Positions 14,794-22,976 are shown, counted from the stretch's first letter. The stretch is 33,503 nt of DNA from Acidobacteriota bacterium (GCA_003225555.1 QIAM01000031.1:1-33503), one strand, 5' to 3'. Notes: generated from the letters alone by a model not told the origin. Program-made: numbers and translations.

Positions 14794-16344
14794 TTGAGCG
14801 CCAGTAAGAAAGGCACCATTACAGAAGACTATCCCGCCCCGCAGGCGCCCGTGCGTCGCGCCAAGATCATATGCACCATCGGTCCCGCCTGCCACACCGA
14901 GGCCGCGATGCGCGACCTGCTCCGCCTCGGCATGGATGTCGCCCGCGTGAATTTCTCCCACGGCTCGCACGAAGAACATGCCCAAAACATCGAACGCCTC
15001 CGCCGCGCCGCCGAGCGTGAAGGAAGAACCATCTGCATCCTGCAAGATCTGCAAGGCCCAAAGATCCGCACCGGCCGCCTGGAGCGCCACGAGCCCGTCC
15101 TGATAAAGACCGGCTCTACCGTCACTGTCACTCCCGAAGACGTCCCCGGCACCGCCACGCGAATCTCCACCACGTTTCCCGACCTGGTGAAAGAAGTTGC
15201 CCCCGGCACGCGAATCCTGCTCAGCGACGGCCTGATTGAATTGCGCGTCAAGTCCGTCCGCGGCGAAGACCTCATCTGCGAGGTAGTGAACGGAGGCATG
15301 CTCGGCGAGCACAAAGGCATCAACCTGCCCGGCGTTGCCTTTTCCATCCCCGCACTCACCGACAAAGACCGCAAAGACCTCGAATTCGGCCTCAAGCACG
15401 GCGTCGACGCCGTCGCCATCTCATTCGTGCGCTCCGCCGCCGACGTCCGCATGGTCAAGCAGATCATCTCCCGCCGCGGAAGTGACGTCCCCATCATCGC
15501 CAAGCTCGAAAAGCCGCAAGCCATCGACCATCTCGAAGAAATCCTCGAAGAAGCGAACGGAGTCATGGTGGCCCGCGGCGATCTCGGCGTCGAAATGGCG
15601 CCCGAAAAAGTTCCTGTAATCCAGAAGCATGTCATCCGTCGTGCCGGCGTCTGGCGCAAGCCGGTGATCACGGCCACGCAGATGCTCGAATCAATGATCG
15701 AGAATCCGCGCCCCACGCGCGCCGAAGCCAGCGATGTGGCCAACGCCATTTTCGACGGCACCGATGCGGTTATGCTCTCCGCCGAAACCGCCAGCGGACT
15801 CTATCCCCGCGAGGCCGTGGCCATCATGTCGCGAATCATCGTCGAAGCCGAGAGCAACCTGGACGAGTTTACGCAACCGCGCCGCCGTCGTGAGCGCCAC
15901 GGCCTCTCCATCGCCGAAACCATCTGCGAATCGATCGCGCACGCCGCCGAAGACCTGCCCATGGGCGCGATCGCAGTCTTCACCGAAACCGGCAACACCG
16001 CACGCATGATCTCCAAGTACCGCCCGCGGGCGCGGATCTACGCCTTCACCCACGTTGTCCCGGTGGCGCAACGCACCAATCTTTATTGGGGAGTGCACCC
16101 TGTAAAGTGTGCGAGGGCTTTATCAACCGACGAGATGGTGCAAGTGGCCGAGCAAGAACTCTTGCGACGCGGCCTGCTCAAGCCCGCCGAAGTGCTGGGA
16201 GTCGTGGCCGGGACGCAGCAGGCCTCAGGATCGACAAACTTCATGCGCCTGCACGTCGTCACTCCGGAAGAAGCGCAACAGGTCGCACCAGATCAGGTCG
16301 CACCACGCAGAACTCGTCGCACGTCCCCGCGACAGCGTCTATAA
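14794..16344 (+). CDS. pyk: Pyruvate kinase
   Basis: A 516-residue protein, somewhat longer than the usual 470-480 because of an N-terminal extension and a basic C-terminal tail rich in Arg, Thr and Gln. It converts phosphoenolpyruvate and ADP to pyruvate and ATP, the last step of glycolysis. Visible motifs are KIICTIGPAC (24-33), RVNFSHG (51-57), DLQGPKIR (85-92), the signature IIAKLEKPQAI with the catalytic lysine near 237, MVARGDLGVE (258-267) and ATQMLESM (294-301). TTG is the start, with GAGGAA just upstream. A small gene starts 9 nt after the stop. Confidence 0.96.
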   Translation: MSASKKGTITEDYPAPQAPVRRAKIICTIGPACHTEAAMRDLLRLGMDVARVNFSHGSHEEHAQNIERLRRAAEREGRTICILQDLQGPKIRTGRLERHEPVLIKTGSTVTVTPEDVPGTATRISTTFPDLVKEVAPGTRILLSDGLIELRVKSVRGEDLICEVVNGGMLGEHKGINLPGVAFSIPALTDKDRKDLEFGLKHGVDAVAISFVRSAADVRMVKQIISRRGSDVPIIAKLEKPQAIDHLEEILEEANGVMVARGDLGVEMAPEKVPVIQKHVIRRAGVWRKPVITATQMLESMIENPRPTRAEASDVANAIFDGTDAVMLSAETASGLYPREAVAIMSRIIVEAESNLDEFTQPRRRRERHGLSIAETICESIAHAAEDLPMGAIAVFTETGNTARMISKYRPRARIYAFTHVVPVAQRTNLYWGVHPVKCARALSTDEMVQVAEQELLRRGLLKPAEVLGVVAGTQQASGSTNFMRLHVVTPEEAQQVAPDQVAPRRTRRTSPRQRL

Positions 16345-16353
16345 TCCCGCAGT

Positions 16354-16650
16354 ATGTTGCAGGAAATCCTGTCCGTGGCAGTCTGGGAACCCGTGCCCGA
16401 CATGGAAGCGGCGTCGCTCGCCACCATCCGCGAACTGATCGCGATCCTTTCCGCGAAGGGTTACAGCCGCGACTTGCTGTATCACGACGGCGAATCGCAC
16501 TACGTCCTGCTCCGTTACTGGAAGTCGGAGGACTCCCGCCGCGCCGCGCAGGAAGATCCCGAAGTCCAGCGCCGCTGGGCAAGGCTGGGCAACGAAATCC
16601 AAATCCTGAAGGTCTACGAGAAGCTCGAAAGCGTGGCGCTCGACAAATAA
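16354..16650 (+). CDS. Small ABM-like (dimeric alpha/beta barrel) protein
   Basis: A 98-residue soluble protein. Its pattern (hydrophobic strand EILSVAVWEP, helix MEAASLATIRELIAILSAKG, strands YHDGESHYVLLRYW, second helix RRAAQEDPEVQRRWARLG, final strand EIQILKVYEKL) resembles the ferredoxin-like dimeric barrel of antibiotic biosynthesis monooxygenase relatives. The assignment rests on secondary-structure logic and overall resemblance, not a specific motif. It starts only 9 nt after pyk and is probably co-transcribed. No catalytic residues can be assigned. Confidence 0.7.
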   Translation: MLQEILSVAVWEPVPDMEAASLATIRELIAILSAKGYSRDLLYHDGESHYVLLRYWKSEDSRRAAQEDPEVQRRWARLGNEIQILKVYEKLESVALDK

Positions 16651-16701
16651 GCAGTGCGAGCGTCCTAGATCAAAAGTCGTAGGACCACCACAGAAAACAT
16701 C

Positions 16702-16742
16702 GGGACAGCGCCTCGGCTGTCCAGCCGAGCAACGCTCGGCTA
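16702..16742 (+). repeat. Family B palindromic repeat
   Basis: GGGACAGCGCCTCGGCTGTCC followed by AGCCGAGC-AAC-GCTCGGCT. Same two-hairpin design as 2842-2889 and 3476-3524, here between the ABM-like gene and the hydrolase gene. Confidence 0.75.
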
Positions 16743-16760
16743 CTGTGCCCACCATTTAGA

Positions 16761-17453
16761 ATGTTTCAGGATAACCGCGTGCCCACCTCTTCTATTCGCA
16801 CCTTCGTCGAAGACACCCTCCACATTCGCGGCTATCTCCACACCCCGGAAACTCCCAACAACGACGTCCTGATCCTCACCCACGGAGCTGGATCAAGCGC
16901 CCAGGCCCCGTTGTTGGTCGCCCTCGCAGAAGCCTTCGCCAGCGCCGGATTGACCGTCCTGCGCTGCGATCTGCCCTACCGCCAGTCCCGCTCCTTCGGC
17001 CCACCCGGCCCCGGCGACGCCGCCCGCGACCGCCAAGGCCTGAAAAACGCCATAACCGCGATGAAGAAGCAGCTCTCCGGTCGTATTTTCCTCGGAGGTC
17101 ATTCTTACGGCGGCAGACAGTCAAGCATGCTCTGCGCCGAGGAGCCCGGCCTAGTCGAAGGTCTCGTCCTGCTTTCCTACCCGCTGCATCCCCCGCGCAA
17201 ACCCACCCAACTCCGTACTCAGCACCTACCCAGCCTGCGCACCCCGACACTCTTCATTCAAGGAACACGAGACCCCTTTGCCTCTATCGCCGAGATCGAG
17301 CAAGCGCTGAAAATGATCCCCGCAAAGACGAAGTTATTTGTGATTGAAAGCGCCGGTCACGACCTGGGGTTCAAGGGAAAAGGCAAACAGCAGGAACTAC
17401 CGAAGCAAGTGCTGCGAAGCCTTCAAGAATTCGCTCGTGAGGTGCTCACATAG
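16761..17453 (+). CDS. Alpha/beta hydrolase, Tex30/KANL3-like family
   Basis: A 230-residue cytoplasmic alpha/beta hydrolase. The oxyanion region is LTHGAGSS (39-46). The nucleophile is S115 in GGHSYGGR (112-119). The acid is probably D171 in IQGTRDPF (166-173), and the base H200 in ESAGHDLGF. YPLHPPRKPTQLR (140-152) and the QGTRDPF motif are characteristic of the Tex30/KANL3-like group. The substrate is unknown; an esterase or lipase-type reaction is likely. No good ribosome binding site precedes ATG 16761. It lies between two family B repeats. Confidence 0.85.
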   Translation: MFQDNRVPTSSIRTFVEDTLHIRGYLHTPETPNNDVLILTHGAGSSAQAPLLVALAEAFASAGLTVLRCDLPYRQSRSFGPPGPGDAARDRQGLKNAITAMKKQLSGRIFLGGHSYGGRQSSMLCAEEPGLVEGLVLLSYPLHPPRKPTQLRTQHLPSLRTPTLFIQGTRDPFASIAEIEQALKMIPAKTKLFVIESAGHDLGFKGKGKQQELPKQVLRSLQEFAREVLT

Positions 17454-17476
17454 CGACAGCCGCCTCGGCTGTCCAG
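17453..17476 (+). repeat. Short family B repeat
   Basis: GACAGCCGCCTCGGCTGTC forms one hairpin directly at the hydrolase stop codon. Only the first half of the family B element is present. It may serve as a terminator between the convergent hydrolase and rhomboid genes. Confidence 0.6.
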
Positions 17477-17537
17477 TGGCATGACCTGGTTCCGACCAGC
17501 CCACGATCGGAAAGATCAGAACTGGAAGGCGAGTTTC

Positions 17538-18380
17538 CTAGTTCACCCACCCCGACTTCGACCCGCCATTCCCCTTGCGCGCATCATCTTCCGGAGGAAT
17601 GTAATTCCCCTGCTCGTCGAAATGGACGTCCCGGTCATGCTCTCGCATGTAGACTTCAAACTTCTTCGCCGCCCGCCGCCGCTTCCAGCGGTAATAGTCG
17701 TTACGCACGCTGAAATAGCGTTCCGACGCTCCGAACATCAGTCCCCGGGCTGGAACAAACTTGATGTAAAGAAAGCCAAACAACAGCCCGCCCAGATGGG
17801 CAAAATTCGATATGCCTTGCGACGGCTGGAATGTGGCCACGATAGTCACGAAAATGATGATAGCGATCAGGTACTTGGCTTTGATCGAAAACGGAAACGG
17901 AAGCAAGTAAATTTCCCTGTCGCCATACAGGAGGCCGAATGCGATCAGCAAGCCATAAACTCCGCCAGAGGCGCCGATAACGGTTGTCATCGGCGACGCG
18001 CCCGGCAAGGGCGTGTAGGCAAGAGCAAGAGTCGTCAACCCGGCGCCGACGACGCAAAAAAGATAGAATTCCAAAAATTTCTTTGATCCCCAGTCCTGCT
18101 CTTGCGGCGAACCGAACATCCAAAGGGCCAGCATGTTGAACAGCACATGACTGACGGTTCCATGCAGGAAGGAATAGGTAACGAGCTGCCAGATAAAACC
18201 ATAGTGGAGCACCAGCGCTGGAACCAAGCCAAAATAAACTTCCATCCCGCGCTTGATTTGATAAGCAAAGGCGCCCAGAATCACCTGCAGGAAAAACACC
18301 GCCGCACAAATGATGATGAGCCGCTTCACCCACCGCGTGAAGGGTGGAAAGCTCAACGTCATGGAGCGTCCGCGATACAT
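17538..18380 (-). CDS. Rhomboid family intramembrane serine protease
   Basis: A 280-residue protein with about six membrane helices and a charged C-terminal tail of roughly 65 residues. The catalytic serine is S138 in GASGG (136-140) and the catalytic histidine is H195 in NFAHLGGLLFG. The HGTVSHVLFNMLALW segment (73-87), with H78 and N82, provides the conserved oxyanion-stabilising region. Rhomboids cut substrates within or near the membrane; the substrate here is unknown. The tail (KWRRRRAAKKF-like and then acidic) is cytoplasmic and lineage-specific. An alternative start is the Met at residue 7; neither has a clear ribosome binding site. Confidence 0.93.
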   Translation of the reverse strand: MYRGRSMTLSFPPFTRWVKRLIIICAAVFFLQVILGAFAYQIKRGMEVYFGLVPALVLHYGFIWQLVTYSFLHGTVSHVLFNMLALWMFGSPQEQDWGSKKFLEFYLFCVVGAGLTTLALAYTPLPGASPMTTVIGASGGVYGLLIAFGLLYGDREIYLLPFPFSIKAKYLIAIIIFVTIVATFQPSQGISNFAHLGGLLFGFLYIKFVPARGLMFGASERYFSVRNDYYRWKRRRAAKKFEVYMREHDRDVHFDEQGNYIPPEDDARKGNGGSKSGWVN

Positions 18381-18456
18381 GGAGAACCGAACTGGCGATC
18401 AGTGAGGAATCCGAAGCGGGCCTTCGCCGATTGTCCTTCCCGTCATGTTATCAGTT

Positions 18457-18527
18457 CAGCCGCAGCGCGGCGAAAGAATGCCGCCCACAGCTTGCCCTGA
18501 GCTTGCCGAAGGGGCGTAAGGCGTGGG
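18457..18527 (+). repeat. Family D repeat with nested module
   Basis: CAGCCGCAGCGCGGCGAAAG, then AATGCCGCCCACAGC, the module TTGCCCTGAGCTTGCCGAAG, then GGGCGTAAGGCGTGGG. It matches 14628-14700 closely. It lies in the 198-nt gap between the two minus-strand genes. Confidence 0.7.
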
Positions 18528-18578
18528 AGAAAGTCAAACCAGAACCAGCAACGATGGGCGAAAGAAAATGCTCGAAGC

Positions 18579-19952
18579 CTATCGCTCCGGCACCGGCACC
18601 ACCGCCAAACTGCGATGCCCTTCGCGATCCACCGCCCGCACCGCGAAGGTCACATTATCCTTCGAAATCTTCAACGTGGTCTGGGTTACGCCACCAACTT
18701 TCAACGCGTGTTCCCATTCTGGGCTCGCGGTCGAACGCCACAAAACCTCATATCGCGCCGCGCCCGAGGAAGCCTCCCAAGCCAGCGTAGAATCATTCTC
18801 CAGATTCTTCACCAGCAGGCGCACATTCGCAGGCGGCGCCGGCCCTGAAGCCAGCGACGCCAGCGTCGCGGCATTCAAGCGAGCCACTCGCGCCACGTAA
18901 TCGTAGTCCACAAACTTGGGCAGATCGCCATACTCGACGCCCTTTTCCGTGCGCGCATTCTGGTGCTGATGATGAAAGTCCTCTCGAAACTCGGTAAACC
19001 GAACCGCCGAGAAACCCTCCTGATTAAACGCCGAGTGATCTCCACCGCGTAAATAGCGATCAGTCCGAAACACGAGCAACGGCTTCACGCCCGCGTCATA
19101 AGTCGTGCCAACCTCGGCGATATAGCGAGCCACTTGCCGCGACCCCGAGTCATTCTCCCCACCCATTGCGCGAATGCGTTGAATTTCCTGCTCCGTTGCT
19201 GCGGCAGGCAAGCCCTCGGAAAACACGCGGACGGTCGTGGGATCCTGCTCCGGGCTCTTGTCTCCGCCCACAATGTCGTTGTTCAGAACCGCCTCAAGAT
19301 TCCAGCCCCGCTCTTTGGCCATCTTCGCGAAGCGACGGCTCCCATTGAGTCCCTGCTCTTCGCCGGCGACGGTCAGAAAAATAATTGTCGCCGGAAATTT
19401 CATCCTGCTCAGCACGCGGGCACATTCCAGGCTGACGGCCGTGCCGCTGGCGTCGTCATTGGCGCCGGGTGCATATCCTTTAGCATCCAAAGTGTCGCTG
19501 TTGCGGGAATCGTAGTGGCCTGTGACCAGCACCATGCGCTTGGAACGGGCCGGATCGCTGCCTTTCAGCACGGCGTAAACGTCTGTGATTTCAGTCGGAT
19601 TCGGAATCCGCTCACCCGCCGGTTCGACGAATTTGTAAGTCTCGACGTCGAGGCAGCCCCCGCAGTCTCTGGAATAGCGTTCAAGTTCCGAAACGATCCA
19701 CAGACGTGCCGCGGCAATTCCGCGGCCCGCGGCAAGCAGGCCGGGATCACCTGCTGACAACGTCGACCGCGTTTCAAAGCTCGCCAGCTTCTCAATGTTG
19801 GCGCGAATTTGCTTTGCGGAAATCTGCTGCAGCGCCGCCGCGATCTGCGGGTCGACCGGCACTTTCTCTTGTCCGGCGTTCTGCGCGGCGCAGTTGAGGG
19901 CCCACGCCAGCACCATCGCCGCCAGGATCGTAGAATTTACAATATGCCGCAT
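18579..19952 (-). CDS. Secreted M28 family zinc metallopeptidase with C-terminal Fn3-like domain
   Basis: A 457-residue protein with an N-terminal signal peptide (about residues 1-23, ending near CAAQ). The M28 catalytic domain has H146 in TGHYDSRN, bridging D166 in GANDDASG, catalytic E198/E199 in VAGEEQGL, D226 in NNDIVGG and the last ligand histidine at about 328-330 (DFHHQHQN). These are the expected ligands of a two-zinc aminopeptidase. Residues about 372-455 look like a fibronectin type III domain (NVRLLVKN, YEVLWRST, FAVRAVDREGH). It probably acts outside the cytoplasm on peptides. The gene is divergent from the LysW-like gene. Confidence 0.92.
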   Translation of the reverse strand: MRHIVNSTILAAMVLAWALNCAAQNAGQEKVPVDPQIAAALQQISAKQIRANIEKLASFETRSTLSAGDPGLLAAGRGIAAARLWIVSELERYSRDCGGCLDVETYKFVEPAGERIPNPTEITDVYAVLKGSDPARSKRMVLVTGHYDSRNSDTLDAKGYAPGANDDASGTAVSLECARVLSRMKFPATIIFLTVAGEEQGLNGSRRFAKMAKERGWNLEAVLNNDIVGGDKSPEQDPTTVRVFSEGLPAAATEQEIQRIRAMGGENDSGSRQVARYIAEVGTTYDAGVKPLLVFRTDRYLRGGDHSAFNQEGFSAVRFTEFREDFHHQHQNARTEKGVEYGDLPKFVDYDYVARVARLNAATLASLASGPAPPANVRLLVKNLENDSTLAWEASSGAARYEVLWRSTASPEWEHALKVGGVTQTTLKISKDNVTFAVRAVDREGHRSLAVVPVPER

Positions 19953-20096
19953 GGCCAGTCATCCTCAGAACGCCCGCCAAACCGCCCACCGGGACCGCTC
20001 ACCGTACGGAAGCGAAACCTGCCGTTCCCTCTTGACCTGCAGGCAGCGAAGAATCTAAATATTAACAGGAGGCTCTAATCGGCAATGGGAGGCTTT

Positions 20097-20294
20097 ATGG
20101 TGTTGTGCCCCGAATGTGAAACCGACCTGGACGTGGAAGAAGAAGAAGTCGACGAGGGAGAAGTCATCTCCTGTCCTGAGTGCGGCACAGATTTTGAAGT
20201 TGTAACCACCAGTCCGCTCGAACTCAAGGCGGTCGAAGAAGGCTACGAAGAGGAAGAGGAAGAAGAGGCAATTGAAGACGGTGACGACTCCTAA
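20097..20294 (+). CDS. LysW-like zinc-ribbon protein with acidic tail
   Basis: A 65-residue protein starting MVLCPECETDLDVEEE. It has two Cys pairs, CPEC near residue 4 and CPEC near residue 26, and the following FEVVTTSPLELKAV stretch resembles LysW/ArgW amino-group carrier proteins. The C-terminus is a run of Glu and ends DGDDS instead of the EDWGE whose terminal Glu is modified in true LysW. No lysine or arginine biosynthesis genes are nearby. It may therefore be an orphan relative with another role. ATG 20097 (GGGAGG 4 nt upstream) gives a family-like N-terminus; ATG 20085 is possible. The 3' end overlaps the next gene. Confidence 0.8.
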   Translation: MVLCPECETDLDVEEEEVDEGEVISCPECGTDFEVVTTSPLELKAVEEGYEEEEEEEAIEDGDDS

Positions 20295-20703
20295 GCTCCC
20301 CCCGTTTGTCCCCCCTTCCAGTTTGCGTCTGTTGTCTCTGCTGCTGATCGTCCTTTCATTTTTTGCGGCATCCGGCAATGCCCCGGCCGCGAAACACCCC
20401 AAGCCTAAAAAAGACTACGCCCTCATCGTCGGCACGGTCTGGGGACCTGACAATCTCCCGGTCTACGGAGTCAAAATCAAAATCCGCCGCAGCCAGGACA
20501 GGAAAGCCAAGTGGGAACTCTTCTCGGACCATCACGGCGAATTCGCCCAGCGCCTTCCCGTCGGCAAAACCGATTACCTGGTTACCGCCGATCTCAAAGA
20601 CTTCAAACCCAACGACGGCAAGCCTTTACACCTGGTGCAGGAGGTTACCGTCCACATCGACAGCGACGAGCGCGTCGACATCGGTTTGCATCTAACTCAT
20701 TAG
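20272..20703 (+). CDS. Secreted carboxypeptidase-regulatory-like domain protein
   Basis: A 143-residue protein whose TTG start lies inside the LysW-like gene (23-nt overlap, different frame); GTG 20281 is an alternative. A signal peptide covers about residues 18-40 (LRLLSLLLIVLSFFAAS). The rest looks like one beta-sandwich of the carboxypeptidase regulatory-like type: IVGTVWGPDNLPVYGVKIKI, a polar turn, then HHGEFAQRLPVGKTDYLVTA. Such domains are common in Acidobacteriota exported and TonB-linked proteins. The function is unknown. The overlap suggests translational coupling to the LysW-like gene. Confidence 0.75.
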   Translation: MKTVTTPKLPPFVPPSSLRLLSLLLIVLSFFAASGNAPAAKHPKPKKDYALIVGTVWGPDNLPVYGVKIKIRRSQDRKAKWELFSDHHGEFAQRLPVGKTDYLVTADLKDFKPNDGKPLHLVQEVTVHIDSDERVDIGLHLTH

Positions 20704-20729
20704 AAATCCGTGAGACAATTGAGGCACAC

Positions 20730-21101
20730 ATGAAACCGAAACCGTCACTCTTGGTGTCGCTCGCTGCAGTTTGCGCGCTGCTACTGGCCTTCACCGCGGT
20801 TGCCGGCGCATCGCCCGATAAGAAAGACAAGTCCAACGGCCGGCTGCTGTTTGGCAAGGTCCTCGATCCCCAGGACAATCCGCTGCCGAACGCCGTTGTC
20901 TATGTGACCAACACGCGCACCCGGGCCGTGAAAACTTACATCGTAGGCCAGGACGGCACCTACCGCTTCCCAGCCCTTTCTCCTGCCTTGGACTATGAAG
21001 TCTACGCCCAGCTGAACGGCCACAAGAGCGACACGAAATCTGTCAGCCAGTTCGACGACCGCTCCGAGGTCTACATCGTCCTGAAAGTCGACACCCGCTA
21101 G
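20730..21101 (+). CDS. Secreted carboxypeptidase-regulatory-like domain protein
   Basis: A 123-residue protein with ATG 20730 and GAGG 5 nt before it. The signal peptide is residues about 1-27, ending at AVAGA. The mature part is one carboxypeptidase-regulatory-like domain: LLFGKVLDPQDNPLPNAVVY, then VGQDGTYRFPALSPALDYEV. It resembles the preceding gene in domain type and is 26 nt downstream, so the two may be an old duplication within one operon. It is probably periplasmic; its partner is unknown. Confidence 0.85.
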   Translation: MKPKPSLLVSLAAVCALLLAFTAVAGASPDKKDKSNGRLLFGKVLDPQDNPLPNAVVYVTNTRTRAVKTYIVGQDGTYRFPALSPALDYEVYAQLNGHKSDTKSVSQFDDRSEVYIVLKVDTR

Positions 21102-21135
21102 CGTGTTCTGAAATCTCCCATCCGGGAAGGCACTG

Positions 21136-21239
21136 TTTGGAAAGGTGCGGCTTCAAGCCGCCGTATCGTGTGTTTTGAAAGGGTGCGGCTTCAAGCCGCA
21201 CCGTAACCAGCAAAATGGCCGCGGCTTGAGCCGCCGAGG
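21136..21239 (+). repeat. Family C palindromic repeats (two or three units)
   Basis: Unit 1 (21136-21163) and unit 2 (21173-21203) share GGTGCGGCTTCAAGCCGC. A second-type element CCGCGGCTTGAGCCGCCGAG follows near 21219-21238. The order unit plus second element is that seen at 28424-28494. They fill the gap before the next secreted protein. Confidence 0.75.
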
Positions 21240-21337
21240 GACAACCGGCCTTGAGGAAGTCCTTCCGTACCCTCAAGCAACTGTTTCCTCCCATTCAGGG
21301 TTCATACAATCAGGAAATCAATCGTCCGGAGGACATC

Positions 21338-21925
21338 TTGAACGTGATTGCGAATCGTTTCGCAAAGCCCGGCATGATCACAGTCGTGCTCATCCTCTGG
21401 GCTCTAACCGTCCAAGCCCAGAGCGGACGCTTCAGCCCCTATCAGAACGAAAGCGACGGCGACAGCGCCGGCGGCAAGTGGATGGAGTTCCATTCCGAAG
21501 ACAAAATGACCGGAGCCAAGAGAGTCCGCTTCGAGTTGCTCGCCGACAACTACTTCCGCGAAGACCCCGAGTACAAGCCTCGCATCGAGCTCTTCTGCAG
21601 CAATGGCAAGCTTGAGCTCGCCGACTTCAATCCCGGCACAAGGCTAAGTCGGCCCGACTATCCCGGCTTCTGGGGACAGCCCAAGATGGAAGTCCTGGTC
21701 CGCATCGACAACACTCACAGTCGTCACGGCTGGAATTGGGTAAACGCCAAGTTCCTCGCCATGGACAAAGGCACCACCCGCGGCTTGATCGGAGCCCAAA
21801 CCTTCAAAGTGGAAGTAAGAACGAAGCAGGGTCCGCAGATCGCCGAATTTTCCGCCGCCGGCCTCGATCTAAGTCGCGTCAAACCAGCCTGTGGCCTGAC
21901 CCCAAAGAAACCCAGCAACGACTAG
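21338..21925 (+). CDS. Secreted protein of unknown function
   Basis: A 195-residue protein. I choose TTG 21338 because GGAGG (21328-21332) is ideally spaced and the product then begins with a signal peptide (MNVIANRFAKPGMITVVLIL, ending near VQAQ). The open frame extends upstream into repeats, which I exclude. The mature part is polar, with KWMEFHSEDKMTGAKRVRFE, RIELFCSNGKLELADFNPG and EVLVRIDNTHSRHGWNWVN. The pattern suggests a beta-rich exported protein, perhaps measuring or binding something at the cell surface. I do not recognise a named family. Confidence 0.75.
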   Translation: MNVIANRFAKPGMITVVLILWALTVQAQSGRFSPYQNESDGDSAGGKWMEFHSEDKMTGAKRVRFELLADNYFREDPEYKPRIELFCSNGKLELADFNPGTRLSRPDYPGFWGQPKMEVLVRIDNTHSRHGWNWVNAKFLAMDKGTTRGLIGAQTFKVEVRTKQGPQIAEFSAAGLDLSRVKPACGLTPKKPSND

Positions 21926-21963
21926 CTGTGCATTTTAGCCTGACCGATAAAATCTCCACTTTC

Positions 21964-22011
21964 GTAGCGCCGGCGTCCCGCCGGCTGTCGCGGGGGCATC
22001 CCTTCCCCCGC
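21964..22011 (+). terminator. Tandem GC-rich hairpins after the secreted-protein gene
   Basis: GCCGGCG-TCC-CGCCGGC (21969-21985) is followed by GCGGGGG-CATCCCTT-CCCCCGC (21990-22011), about 40 nt after the stop at 21925. There is no T-run. It is similar in style to the GC-rich repeat at 2019-2068. It plausibly ends transcription or protects the 3' end. Confidence 0.45.
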
Positions 22012-22174
22012 ACCCGCAAGCTACTCAGATCGTACGGCCTCTAGCGTAACCCGCAAAATCAAGATGGCTTCCGCCACCGATGTCACTTCTGGTCCACGTC
22101 GATGGTGCCATTTACTCCTCCAAACCACTTCAATTAGCATGAACCGAGCCCCAAACCTTCGCTGGAGCCGCGGC

Positions 22175-22762
22175 ATGGACAGCAATCTGATCACCGGTCT
22201 CGCATTCCTGCTATTCATCGCCGGTGCCTTCATCTACACCGTAATTCTCTACAACGGGCTGATACGCCTGCGTAACGACAACGATCGCGCCTGGGCCAAC
22301 ATCGACGTTCTGCTCAAGCAGCGTCACGACGAAATCCCTAACCTGGTCGAGACCGTAAAGGGCTACATGCAGCACGAGCAACGAACCTTAGTAGCAGTGA
22401 CCCAGGCCCGCGCCGCCTCGATGAACGCCGCCAGCATCAATCAGAAGGCAGCTGCCGACCTGATGATGACCGGCGCCCTCCGTGGCCTGTTCGCTGTGGC
22501 GGAGAACTATCCCCAACTCAAGGCCAACGACAATTGCCTCAAGCTGCAAAATCGCATCAGCGAACTCGAAGAACGCATCGCCGACCGCCGCGAGTTCTTC
22601 AACGACGACGTCAACACCTACAACACCCGCATCGGCCAGATTCCCGAAGTCTTCCTCGCCAGCTTTATGAACCTGAAGCCCCGCGCCATGTTCAAAGTCT
22701 CCGACGAAGACCGCCGCCAAATCGAAGTAAAGTTCCAAGGCCAAACCGCCGCCGGAGCGTAA
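22175..22762 (+). CDS. LemA family protein
   Basis: A 195-residue protein from ATG 22175, with GGAG 8 nt upstream; the frame extends 37 codons further upstream but that part is unlike the family. A single N-terminal membrane helix (about residues 6-28) precedes the LemA core: YNGLIRLRNDNDRAWANIDV, KQRHDEIPNLVETVKGYM, YPQLKANDNCLKLQNRISEL and the C-terminal NTRIGQIPEVFLASFMNLKP. LemA proteins form helical bundles facing the periplasm. Their function is poorly known; many occur beside TPM-domain or protease genes, but none is adjacent here. Confidence 0.93.
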   Translation: MDSNLITGLAFLLFIAGAFIYTVILYNGLIRLRNDNDRAWANIDVLLKQRHDEIPNLVETVKGYMQHEQRTLVAVTQARAASMNAASINQKAAADLMMTGALRGLFAVAENYPQLKANDNCLKLQNRISELEERIADRREFFNDDVNTYNTRIGQIPEVFLASFMNLKPRAMFKVSDEDRRQIEVKFQGQTAAGA

Positions 22763-22777
22763 GTTTGCTTTATGTGG

Positions 22778-22796
22778 CGCGGGCGCCTCGCCCGCG
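22778..22796 (+). terminator. GC-rich hairpin after lemA-like gene
   Basis: CGCGGGCG-CCT-CGCCCGCG is a perfect 8-bp stem 15 nt after the LemA stop. No T-run follows. It lies between convergent genes. Confidence 0.45.
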
Positions 22797-22883
22797 AGGG
22801 GAGCGAAACTGCACCCGAATTACCAGCAGGCGTCTCCGAATCACTACGTGGCGAAGATTGGCCGTTTGGCCACGATGGTCCCG

Positions 22884-22930
22884 CAGCCGCGAAGCGACGA
22901 AAGAATGCAGCCCACGGCGTAAGCCGTGGG
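22884..22930 (+). repeat. Family D repeat without nested module
   Basis: CAGCCGCGAAGCGACGAAAG, AATGCAGCCCACGGCG and TAAGCCGTGGG. This is the short form of the elements at 14628-14700 and 18457-18527, where an extra module with TTGCCCTGAGCTTG is inserted. CCCACGGC...GCCGTGGG is itself a hairpin. Confidence 0.7.
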
Positions 22931-22976
22931 TAAAGCGAAAGGGAGATGATCGAGCCCCCAAGGGGCGAAAGAAAAG

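Noticed and set aside
22064..22174. N-terminal extension of the LemA protein by 37 codons
   Set aside because: The extension is unlike LemA proteins; ATG 22175 has a GGAG site and places the membrane helix at the N-terminus.
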